A stretch of 64,000 bases of DNA. Source: Allolobophora icterica. Lineage: Eukaryota > Annelida > Clitellata > Crassiclitellata > Lumbricidae. A model generated the notes under the pieces. The model worked only from the letters and a program-made list of their open reading frames with translations. It did no database searches and had not been told where the DNA came from. The DNA lies in the NCBI GenBank assembly GCA_963556255.1, contig OY744608.1, positions 26,791,420 to 26,855,419 of the forward strand, read 5' to 3'. Below, in pieces: positions 35,910 through 46,711 of this stretch (positions are counted from its first letter, which is position 1; each line of letters starts with the position of its first letter). The position numbers and the translations under genes are program-made.

Positions 35910-38816
35910 TTATTCATCAAAGTAGGCATTGTACTTCTTCCATTTGTAATTACTGTGAACTGTTGTTCTTGGTTGACCATCTTTACGATCTGGTCTATAC
36001 TCTGGCATAAGACCTAAATTCAAAAAAGAAAACAGCCACAGAAAGTGGACTGAAACATCTTCAAACAGCCATACCCACCATAGCTGAAAATGCTAAAGCC
36101 AATCAGTATGTAACGTTTAAAAAAATTATTGCAGCATACAAGTAAGCGATCTGTTCTATAGGAGGATGCCAGGGACATCCTTGTTCTTCAATTTGTTATA
36201 ATGAACTTCAGTATTTCAAACTTCCAATTACATCAAATGGTAGTCGATAGTCCAGCCATGTCCAATACAAACAAGTACCTACTTACCCAGTAACTGTTTT
36301 ATGACCTTACACAAAGTGAAGTTACTTATTGCAAAGGAAGTTACAGATATACTCTGCAACTCTATGTTACTGAAAAAGGTCAGTCAGTTAAGGTTACACA
36401 TACTCCAATTTCACCATTGTACCTCATGTACTAAGCTAAACCCTAGAGCCTTTTGAAGGTGGGCATTGCACAGCCTCACTTTACAAAAACTGACCTTGGC
36501 ACACATTTGGCGTTTGTTGTGGTTTTACAGTCGTTATAGCGATTTTCAAATTAAAGATTACAACCTTTGCTCTTTGCTATGATTTTGCAATGATAGGTAC
36601 TTGGTTCTATACGTCACGTATCTGAAGAGATCCAAAGCGAGATCAAGATTGAATATAGGGGGGAGTTAAATATTAAGTACATTAATTAGTTCAGCACCTT
36701 TAAATATTATTATTATTAAAGCAGTTTTATATAGCACCCCTTCAAGATTGCCTACTCAGGAGCACTCCCAGCCCAACCACGATCGAACAATATAAGTCGC
36801 TACCTCGACTATCGTAAAAAAACATGGTCCGGAAAATACAGTACCTGCTCTTTGAGCTTGATGAACTAATCGCTGAAGGCGTTTCTGGGCTTTGCCGCAC
36901 AATCCAGTAACTTGTCGAGGCAGTATGCAACCATCTGCTCGGAGAAACTGACTCAGTATCAGTACATCCTTAAACCAGACAAGAAACAGAAACCAACTGA
37001 ATATCAGTATATCTTGAGCACTTTAATGACAAGCTGCTTTGAATCCCCAGTCACTTTTAGTACACTCTTGCTGTGCAAGTGTTAAACATAACAACAGTAT
37101 ATCCTTAAACATAAAAACAAACCAGCACAACAAACTAGAACCACACTGAACAATAAAAATTAGCTTAATCTCCACACAAAAAAGCTCTAATGTGTGATCT
37201 GAAATGTTTCCTTAAGTGTGAAATAACCGATTAAAAACAGTAGGTGAACGGATAAATATGAGAAACTTCACACTAAAATTGTTCTTAAGCAACATTAACT
37301 AGCAAATTAATGCCAGAATCAACAAATGCATTCTTATTAATCCCCAAAGGAATATTGCTAAGCCAAGCACACTATACATCCCAGTTTTTTAAGATTAGTG
37401 CCATAAAATAAAATGGATTTCATACAGTGTATTTGACAGCAGTGTTGATTCGATTTGGGCACAAAGGGCAGAACTCTTTGTTTTCTTCATTGTCCGGCTC
37501 CAATACTTTTCCCTTTCTGTCGGACTCAATATAACGTCCCTCAACCTAAACGAAAACCAGTTCAATATAAGTGTACATACCAGTACAATTGAAACTACAG
37601 CATTTCTTATCTGTAACAATAATGAATTCAGACTAATTAGTATTCACTGTTACTCCATCAGTTCAATATATCCTGTCAAATCTTTCAGCCTACAGATCAA
37701 AGATATTACAATTAAATCACATTTTGAAAGAAATGAGCCAGGAGAGCAAGCAAAGTAATTCATTATTCCCTTTCATTACACACGACTCGTTGAACAACAC
37801 CACAGATTTCAAAGTAGTGTCAAGGCCATGCGATTTTTGTAGCTCATGAGAGTGTCGGTTTCTGCTATATAGCTATGCATTGGCAATTACTCGTAAGCAA
37901 GAAGCAGCAAGTTAGTGTTTTAAAAAAAGCAGCAATTTAGTGTTGTAAAAACAGGCAACTCACTTCATACTGATATCACAAGGTCAAACATGCAAAAACC
38001 AGGTTCAGAACTCTGGCTTGCATCATAATGGATGAATTCAAATATAACGTGTGCTTAAGACTGCATTGGCTTTCTGCTCAGCAAGTATGTTTTAAATTGT
38101 GGCTTAAAATCAGTCCGCGTTCCATAAACATATTATTCAACTAGGTCAGTTTATTGCCTTTCTCTGGTTATGCTACTAGAACAGCTCTTGACAAATGAAC
38201 TTTCAGTTGCTGGATCTGAATGCCCGGGCTCTCTTCCTACACCTCTTTGTGCTGCTCAGTCTCTTATGTAATTTCAATCACAATGAAGACTTGCACTTTG
38301 CACTTGGCTTATCCACCAAGGCTGCCTCTACACAAGCATTTATAATATAAATTTATGCTTTTTAAAGTTTTACTGAATTTTATTTAGCTTTTCATTTATT
38401 ACAAATTAAAATTTTTGAAACCGAAGTCAACAGACACAATGATGATAAAAATGTGTACATTCCGACAAAACCATTTACATAGATATTGCAAACTGTAAGA
38501 AATTTCAGTACATTCTGGCAACAAGTGATTCAATTACGTGCAGTCATGACAGCTCAAATCCAGACGTTCGCAAGGTACTGTTACTGGACTTTTAACTGTT
38601 TCTGCTAACCCTATGTATTGGGACTAATGTATATAGCAACAACTCGCAATTTATGTTTCCACTTCTGTAGTATGATTTAGGTGTATCATTTGTTGCAATA
38701 CAGAGCAATTCTATAGCACCAAAAACTAAAGTAAACCAGTTTAAACAGATGCAATTTCAGTAGAAGAATTAAATGGAATCTTACTATCGTCACATCTTTT
38801 TCTGTCTGCACTTGAA
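35910..38816 (-). CDS. MRPS18A: Mitochondrial ribosomal protein MRPS18A (mL66), last four coding exons
   Basis: A structural protein of the mitoribosome, of the bacterial S18 family. Minus-strand exons in order: 38785-38816, 37426-37545, 36845-36968, 35910-36013 (stop TAA at 35910-35912). All junctions have GT and AG and the phases agree. The reading includes QVQTEKDVTI, VEGRYIESDRKGK, the zinc-ligand motif CPLC, DVLILSQFLRADG, LPRQVTGLCGKAQK, HQAQRAGLMPEYRPDRK and the C-terminus KWKKYNAYFDE. The run DVLxLSQF...LPRxxTGLC...AxRAGL[LM]PxxRP is characteristic of MRPS18A rather than 18B or 18C. The first coding exon, with the targeting peptide, was not located; it must end in phase 1 upstream of 38816. 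A decayed LINE lies in the first visible intron. Confidence 0.85.
38030..38345 (+). pseudogene. LINE 3' fragment in an MRPS18A intron
   Basis: Opens with LRLHWLSAQQVCFKLWLK, matching the 'LHWLPxxxRIxFKL' block near the C-terminus of CR1/L2 proteins, then decays. Opposite in strand to MRPS18A. Confidence 0.5.
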
Positions 38817-38819
38817 CTG

Positions 38820-40386
38820 AAAAAAAAGGAATTTTCTTACGATTAACATAGGTACCAGTGCAAATACTAAATACTGCTAAAATATCAAAACTAAGTTACA
38901 ACAAATCTGAAAATGGTAATATTTAAGATAAACTCATCCCTGGATAACATGGATGCAAGAATAATAAATCAGCACAATAATAATTTATTGTATTTTAGTA
39001 AGATATGCTGGTGAGACACACTTCCTGAACATAAAGAAAGAGAAATCAAGATTCAACAAGGAGTTGGCAGTTATTTTAATTCATAAAAGCACAGTATTGG
39101 ATGCATGAGTGCATACGAGCCACAAAATGTTGGATCCTTGAGGCCTTTAAGGAAACAGGATTCAACATTTCCTGGCTCATACCAGAAATTAATTTACTGT
39201 AGATGCTAAAATGATAGCAAGGTATGGATGTAACAAGTCCTTCCAAAATCAACCTGCCAAGACGAAATGCCCTGATATGATGGAAACAAGATGTACCTAC
39301 CAAGTCAAGTCACCAGAGGAGATACACGAGACCTATTTAAAATTACTCTCACTATGTGACTGTATCAGTGCATAAACAATAAAAGAAGAAGGAAGAAATG
39401 AAACTGTCAGCAAGAACCAAACAAGAGAGTACCAGATTTGTTTTTCTGATCAGACCATTAAACCAAAATAATACACCCACAGAAGATAAGCACTGAATAA
39501 GGTTTTTGTGCTGTAACATCGCTTTGGCAAATTAAAGTCTCCATGAATATCCACCGCATCACGTTTTGTCAGGTAGGGCTTTAGTGACCTTGAAATAACT
39601 ATCCAGAATTTCACTGATACTAAACAGAAGTGCTTGCTGCAGTGCAGGTTTTACAACACTGACTCGTGACATTAATAATATTAACATCGCTCTCAATTGT
39701 CCATAAAGGGCACACAGGATAGGGCTTCATCCAAATCTGTATTACAATGGACATGGTGAAGAGTTGGCAAGCTCTCCCAATGACAATGCACACTGGTCCC
39801 TTTCGTCATAATAATGGTGCTGGACATCAGGGTCATCCACAAAACAGTTTAAAAAAATACCTATTTTTGCCACCTCCCTGCCCTTTGTCCACATCTGAGA
39901 AACAGTAATGGAGGTCTCAGACACTTCTCGAAGAGGCCTCAAGGTCTGTTTGTTGTGATAGAAGCAGTTGCGAGAAAAATAGCAAAAACCGAGATTTTAA
40001 AATGGCATAGGCCAGTTACGTAAGTATAAGTAAATATACGAAATCTGCTTATGGAAAATACAACTGTTTATTACTTCACAACCCCATTAGAATGCCTTGC
40101 AACTTGCTGTGGGCATAACGTGACCATAGGTGCTTAGGAGTAAAATTAAAAATACAAGATCCCAGTATAGATTTACGACATTCTCTTATATAAACAAAAA
40201 GTAGAAAACAGATGAAAACTTTTTGCAATATACTTTGACAAATACTGTCCCAAACTACCAAAAACCACCAACTTTGGTGGCCGCAATATAAATTCAAACA
40301 GGTTGCACATTAAATAATACTTCGCGACATATCTCACCAGCTCTTACCATTACAACGTAATGTTCTTTTGCCCACATAAGTTTTTT
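38820..40386. other. No confident feature; probable 5' part of MRPS18A
   Basis: AT-rich with only random short ORFs. The missing first exon of MRPS18A should lie here or further right. One candidate, ATG near 40313 on the minus strand ending at a GTAGTT donor in phase 1, is too weak to call. Confidence 0.4.
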
Positions 40387-40997
40387 GGTAAACGTACGTT
40401 TTAGCGTATTTAATTATTGGCAGGATTTCGAAAAATTGAATAGCGTAAATAATTATTTCATCCACCTTCCAGCTTCTAGTTTAGTTTAATATTACACATT
40501 TTAATCGTTCATCCAACCAGCTTCCAGTTTTAGCTCATTTTCATCACATATCCAGCTTCTATTTCAAGTTTTATATGACATGTTTTCATCGCTCATCCAC
40601 GGCAATGATATCGGCGTTAAACGATATAGTTTCATCGCAATTCCAAAGTCTTCTAGTTTCCGTTTTATTATGTAATATTTTCATCATTTATCCAGCCTCT
40701 AGTTTCAATAATATTTTCATCAATCATCACAATTGCTGATAACTATCCACTATAAGAGTGTACATATAATTAACGCACCTAACGTGGAGGATTACCTTCT
40801 TTGCGCATCCAGCTTCTCGTTTGATCTCCATTTACATCGCTTAGCCAGCTTCCAGTTTGACTTATATTTTCATCGCTCATCCAGCTTCCAGTTTGATTTC
40901 TATTTTCATCGCTCATACAGCTTCTAATAATTAAATACGCTAAAGCGAACGTGGACATTTCGTCCAATAATTAAATACGCTAAAACGTACGTTTACC
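40387..40997. mobile_element. TIR element with 8-bp TSD and internal minisatellite
   Basis: 34-bp perfect terminal inverted repeats begin GGTAAACGTACGTTTTAGCG. They are flanked by AGTTTTTT (40379-40386 and 40998-41005). A third, degraded copy of the TIR lies at 40923-40950. The interior is a degenerate repeat of the type TTTTCATCGCTCATCCAGCT. GG ends with an 8-bp TSD would fit Merlin or hAT relatives; the superfamily is not certain. Confidence 0.8.
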
Positions 40998-41036
40998 AGT
41001 TTTTTGACCTGCAAAGAAACGTGTGACCTACATGCA

Positions 41037-41302
41037 GGGTCTGGCCCGAATCCCCGAAACCCCGAAACGAATTTCGGCCGAATCCCCGAAATCGATTTTA
41101 GACTAAAATTATAAATAAACAAGTGAATAGGCAGTATATCGCGACACATCAAGGCCACGCTAGGTCTATGTCATGTACCAGTTTACAAATTAATTTTGAA
41201 TAGTTTTCGAGAGTTCGGCCGCTGTCTATAAAACTGTTTTCGGGAAATCGGGCTTTTGTGTATTTTCAGCGTTTTCGGGGATTCGGGATTCGGGTTGACC
41301 CC
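41037..41302. mobile_element. MITE with GGGTC ends and 8-bp TSD
   Basis: The ends are GGGTCTGGCCCGAATCCC and its near complement (ending GGGTTGACCC). Flanked by perfect TACATGCA repeats (41029-41036 and 41303-41310). The subterminal region repeats CCCGAAATC-type motifs. Confidence 0.85.
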
Positions 41303-41814
41303 TACATGCATTAGTGAACGATAATAAGGCTAAATGGTATTAAAGCTATTTAGCTTACTTTCTTTCAGAAAAGAATTAGCAGTAACGGAAAAGAATCTCT
41401 GCGTTACAGGACATTTAAGTGCACTTATATCTTTTATTAAAACTGAGCACATAAATTGCCGTGGAAACATAAATAACTGCTTAAACACCGCCATCACTAA
41501 AAACAAGAGTTACGACCAAAGATCAATACGCAGTGCAAAAGTACATCCTTGTTAACGTCATACGCAGCGCCCCTTGGCGGCTAACTAGTATCGCGAATTG
41601 TTTCCATAACAAGTGCATTGCAATAATTATAAAAGAACTCGGGAAATTGTTTTTAAGACAAAGATTAAAATTTGAAAGTAAAACATTATTCTTAATAAAT
41701 ACACAAGATTTTTAGAATTTTGATTATATTTTACAATGAGCAAACATAGGCTATATCTTTGAATAAATCTGAATAAAACAATGGTAGATTCGCAAAGAAT
41801 CAGTCTTGTTGTCA

Positions 41815-41975
41815 AGATCTTAAACCTCAAGACCAAGACCAAGACCAAGACCTTGAACACCAAGACCAAGACCAAGACCAAGACTTTGAACCTCAAGACC
41901 AAGACCAAGACTTTGAACCTCGAGACCAAGACCAAGACCTTGAGCCTCAAGACCAAGACCCAAAAACTCGCAATC
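41815..41975. repeat. (AAGACC)-type minisatellite
   Basis: Imperfect repeats of AAGACCAAGACC with TTTGAACCTC interruptions. A similar tract lies at 45201-45375 and a diverged form inside 46002-46703, so all three may come from one transposon family. Confidence 0.85.
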
Positions 41976-42156
41976 AGGTCAAGACTTCTAAAAATTGTCA
42001 AGCCGGAATATTCGCTATTTTAATGAAAACACGAGTCTTTTATTTTATTCAAGTAAATTAACTTTAAATGCAAACTGCAGAGAAATCCGAATTTGTATTC
42101 AAAAGTCCTTCATGCAAACTATTATTTCAAATGTCTTTTGTATTTGATAAAACCCA

Positions 42157-44292
42157 AGGAAGAGAGGGAATGGAGGGTTGGAGGAAGAGAGGGAACGGAG
42201 GGTTGGAGGAAGAGAGCGAAAGGATGGTTGGAGGAAGACAGCGAAAGGAGGGTCGGAGGAAGAGAGCAAACGGAGGGTTGGAGGAAGAGAGCGAATGGAG
42301 GGTTGGAGGAAGAGAGGGAACGGAGGGTTGGAGGAAGAGAGCGAAAGGAGGGTTGGAGGAAGAGAGCGAATGGAGGGTTGGAGGAAGAGAGGGAACGGAG
42401 GGTTGGAGGAAGAGAGAGAACGGAGGGTTGGAGGATGAGAGCGAATGGAGGGTTGGAGGAAGAGAGCGAACGGAGGGTTGGAGGAAGAGAGCGAAAGGAG
42501 GGTTGGAGGAAGAGAGGGAATGGAGGGTTGGAGGAAGAGAGCAAACGGAGGATTGGAGGAAGAGAGCGAATGGAGGGTTGAAGGAAGAGAGGGAACGGAG
42601 GGTTGGAGGAAGAGAGCGAAAGGAGGGTTGGAGGAAGAGAGCGAACGGAGGGTTGGAGGAAGAGAGGGAACCGAGGGTTGGAGGAAGAGAGGGAACGGAG
42701 GGTTGGAGGAAGAGAGCGAATGGAGGGTTGGAGGAAGAGAGCGAAAGGAGGGTTGGAGAATGAGAGCGAATGGAGGGTTGGAGGAAGAGAGCGAATGGAG
42801 GGTTGGAGGATGAGAGCGAATGGAGGGTTGGAGGATGAGAGCGAATGGAGGGTTGGAGGAACAGAGCGAACGGAGGGTTGGAGGAAGAGAGCGAAAGGAG
42901 GATCGGAGGAAGAGAGCAAACGGAGAGTTGGAGGAAGAGAGCAAACGGAGGGTTGGAGGAAGAGAGCGAATGGAGGGTTGGAGGAAGAGAGGGAACGGAG
43001 GGTTGGAGGAAGAGAGCGAAAGGAGGGTTGGAGGAAGAGAGGGAATGGAGGTTTGGAGGAAGAGAGCAAACGGAGGGTTGGAGGAAGAGAGCGAATGGAG
43101 GGTTGAAGGAAGAGAGGGAACGGAGGGTTGGAGGAAGAGAGCGAACGGAGGGTTGGAGGATGAGAGCGAAAGGAGGGTTGGAGGAAGAGAGCGAATGGAG
43201 AGTTGGAGGAAGAGAGGGAACGGAGGGTTGGAGGAAGAGAGCGAAAGGAGGGTTGGAGGAAGAGAGCGAACGGAGGGTTGGAGGAAGAGAGGGAACGGAG
43301 GGTTGGAGGAAGAGAGCGAATGGAGGGTTGGAGGAAGAGAGCGAAAGGAGGGTTGGAGGATGAGAGCGAATGGAGGGTTGGAGGAAGAGAGCGAATGGAG
43401 GGTTGGAGGAAGAGAGCGAATGGAGGGTTGGAGGAAGAGAGCGAACGGAGGTTTGGAGGAAGAGAGGGAATGGAGGGTTGGAAGAAGAGAGCAAACGGAG
43501 GGTTGGAGGAAGAGAGCGAATGGAGGGTTGAAGGAAGAGAGGGAACGGAGGGTTGGAGGAATAGAGCGAAAAGAGGGTTGGAGGAAGAGAGCGAATGGAG
43601 GGTTGGAGGAAGAGAGCGAATGGAGGGTTGGAGGAAGAGAGGGAACGGAGGGTTGGAGGAAGAGAGCGAATGGAGGGTTGGAAAAAGAGCGAAAGGAGGG
43701 TTGGAGGATGAGAGCGAATGGAGGGTTGGAGGAAGAGAGCGAATGGAGGGTTGGAGGAAGAGAGCGAATGGAGGATTGGAGGAGCAACGGAGCAACCATC
43801 CGTTTGCTCTCTTCCTCCAACCCTCCATTCCCTCTCTTCCTCCAACCCTCCCTTTCGCTCTCTTCCTCCAACCCTCCGTTCCCTCTCTTCCTCCAACCCT
43901 CCGTTTGCTTTCTTCCTCCGACCCTCCTTTCGCTGTCTTCCTCCAACCCTCCGTTCCCTCTCTTCCTCCAACCCTCCGTTCGCTCTCTTCCTCCAACCCT
44001 CCATTCGCTCTCTTCCTCCAACCCTCCGTTCGCTCTCTTCTTCCAACCCTCCGTTCGCTCTCTTCCTCCAACCCTCCGTTCCCTCTCTTCCTCCAACCCT
44101 CCATTCGCTCTCTTCCTTCAACCCTCCATTCGCTCTCTTCCTCCAACCCTCCGTTCGCTCTCTTCCTCCAACCCTCCGTTCGCTCTCTTCCTCCAACCCT
44201 CCGTTCGCTCTCTTCCTCCAACCATCCTTTCGCTCTCGTCCTCCAACCCTCCGTTCGCTCTCTTCCTCCAACCCTCCGTTCGCTCTCTTCCT
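42157..44292. repeat. Inverted 25-bp minisatellite, about 65 + 20 units
   Basis: The unit GGAGGGTTGGAGGAAGAGAG-CGAAC (25 bp) repeats head to tail from about 42160 to 43785. It then switches to the complementary orientation from about 43795 to 44292. Variants differ mainly at CGAAC/CGAAT/GGAAC/CGAAA. Because 25 is not a multiple of three and no frame of the unit has a stop, every frame stays open and ORFs of 414 to 744 codons appear on both strands. These are not genes. Confidence 0.97.
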
Positions 44293-45200
44293 TGACATTG
44301 AGAGAGACATACTGCTGCAGAGACAAAGCAAGAGAAAACAGAAGACAGACGAACAAGGCACATTGCCGAAGATATTATTTCAGGCATTTCTTAGCGCTGG
44401 AGCTGAAGGATACACCGTTAAAGTGTATGCAGTGGCTGTACGCCTGAAAGGGGAGAATCTGGCTCATGTACAACTGGTTGTGGGTCGACCAGGGTCAAAT
44501 ACTCCGGCTGTCAGACACATCAGGGTGACATAGTATAGACCAAAGATGTTAATAGGTGAGGATACACCACGCTTACATATGTCTTTGGCCCTGTGTATCA
44601 TGCATCATGAAGCATCCGTCATATATACAGGCTAGTTCACACTGCAGAGAAGCTGAGACATACACGGAAAAAGTACATGAAATTTCTTTAGTTAATCGCT
44701 TGGGACCCTTGGAAACAGTAAATATGAAGGCCGCATAGGCTTCCTTGTTCCTTAATTAAAAGTGAATAAGTAAGTTTTATTAAGCATTTTTAATTTTTGA
44801 TATTTTGTATGGCCAAAAATGTACTGGGGCGAAAATATACTCTCGCCCCGATCCTTGGTGAGTACTGGGGCGAACGTTCCTGTTGCCCCTGTGGAGTCGG
44901 CGCCTATGGAGCCTCATAAAAATTCTGCCATGTGAAAAAATACGTTTTACAGGTGCTGAAGTCGCTGACACACGCACAGTAGCTTTTCAAGCACTGGATG
45001 TAAATGTACAGATAGTGTTTGAAATCTTCCCATGGTTTATCATACCGTCTGATACAGAATAACTGTTGCTGCTGCCAATGGGTTTTCCTGACCAACAAGA
45101 CTTGTATCCATCCATAGATATTGGTCGTATGATGCAAGCAGGCTTGATACAGAATTCTTCAGTTCTGTTAAATGACAGTTCATATTGACAGCCGGTCTTG
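44293..45200. other. Unassigned; possible exon-like ORF end at 44330-44533
   Basis: Just past the minisatellite the plus strand stays open as ILFQAFLSAGAEGYTVKVYA and ends RHIRVT, stop. I recognise no family. The rest is AT-rich. A GTACTGGGGCGAA motif is repeated near 44820 and 44864. Confidence 0.35.
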
Positions 45201-45375
45201 GTCTTGATCTTGCGAGACCAAGACCAAGAGTTTGAACCTCAAGACCAAGACCAAGACCAAGACCTTGAACCTCAAGACCAAGACCAAGACCAAGACTTTT
45301 GGTCTCAAGACCAAGACCAAGACTTTTAAAAACGAACTCGAGTGCACTCGAGACCAAGACCTTGGTCTCGAGGAC
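45201..45375. repeat. (AAGACC)-type minisatellite, second tract
   Basis: Same motif and orientation as 41815-41975, on the other side of the 25-bp minisatellite. Confidence 0.85.
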
Positions 45376-46001
45376 AAGACTGCAAATAATTACAGGTATT
45401 TAGGTAGGTTGTTCTTGTGACAAGGCTTAAAAGATCGGATATGCATAGAACAACCCACAGTTCAATCCGTGCATGGGTGTCCATAGGAATTTTCTGGGGG
45501 ACAAAATTTTTATAAAGAGACAAAATGACGTTTTTGCAGTGCTATTCATAAACACAGAAAACAACCCGTCTGTTCTATTAGAACATCATGCGATCACGTC
45601 ACCACTGGATTGATGCTGTGTGATAACCTGCAGTAATGGAGTTTTGTCTGTAGTAGGCTATTATCACACAAGGCACCAAAAAATGGTCTTCTATTGGCGA
45701 ACTCAGTCGACTTGTCGTGTTTACAATGCGACGCCATCCGTTTTCCCAATCATTATGCCTACACATTTATAAGGACTTTCCAGTCCTGTATGTTATTAGC
45801 CCTTTAATACTTTCTCTACTAAATGCTACTTTCGGTTAGTCCAAAACTACGGCCTGTCAGTTTGTTACACGCAATACGTGAATTGTAAAACGTATTCTGT
45901 TTCAAATCCTTACTAACAGTTTTAAGTGGAATAAATTGAACTGTGTAATATTAAATCAAGTAGCAGCCTGCTGTATACACAATACCTACACACGTCCTTG
46001 C

Positions 46002-46703
46002 CAGTGTTGTAAGCAAGACCAACATTCCTAGACTAAGACAGCATGGTTGGAGACCGAGACCACATGAATTAAGACCAAGAACCAGGCCTTTGTACTCAAA
46101 GTTTGACTTGATTTTTCATACTCTTTTCTTTCTTTTGATCAGTTTTCTCTGTTAATTTTACTGGGTACAATAAATTGCTTTGAATTGAAATAGCAGGCTC
46201 CATAGCAGACATTTTCTCCCAACAATTACCAAAGAAGCTGATGCGTCTGTACTCTGTAGCTAGGTAGCCACTGTATATAACAAAGACGTCTAGCATTGCC
46301 CTCGTCCATCATCCAGAGTTGTAGAGTCATCGCTTTGTTTAAGCTCAAAGGCTCGGTGCTGCTTGAAACATAACCTTGCATGTCGTTTGTGGGCCAGAAA
46401 ACTCGTTTCCCGCACTTGCATCTTAGTCACCTGCGCTTCAGCCAGCTGGCCTCTGCACCGTATGCCTCCTTCATCTGGCTCTCCCGACTCTATTTAGTTC
46501 TGTCAATACAATGTCGGAAGACATGAACACAAGACCAACGTTTCAAGACCAAAGCTAAATACCAAGGGCTCAAGACTGAGAGCAAGACCAAGACTGAAGT
46601 ATTGAGACCAAGACCACAGCATTCAAAACCAATACCAAGACCACATTATTCTGGTCTCAAACTGTCTTGAGACCAAGACCACGGTCTCAAGATTAAATCA
46701 CTG
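46002..46703. mobile_element. hAT-type element with AAGACCAAG motifs
   Basis: The ends are CAGTGTTGTAAGCAAGACC and a complement ending TTAAATCACTG. Flanks are GTCCTTGC (45994-46001) and GTCCATGC (46704-46711), an 8-bp TSD with one mismatch. The interior (about 46230-46500) is a diverged homologue of the sequence split by the composite: it matches 4970-5127 and then 23515-23640 without the interruption. Confidence 0.7.
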
Positions 46704-46711
46704 GTCCATGC

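Noticed and set aside
40300..40400. Candidate first exons of MRPS18A (MWAKEHYVVM and MCNLFEFILR readings)
   Set aside because: The first has the wrong phase for the next exon; the second has the right phase but no supporting similarity.
42157..43785. Possible CRISPR array (regular short repeats), likewise 15890-16690
   Set aside because: The units are contiguous with no unique spacers and the genome is eukaryotic; these are minisatellites.
42099..44447. ORFs of 414 to 744 codons on both strands
   Set aside because: They are translations of the 25-bp minisatellite in every frame; the unit has no stop codon, so length is not evidence of coding.
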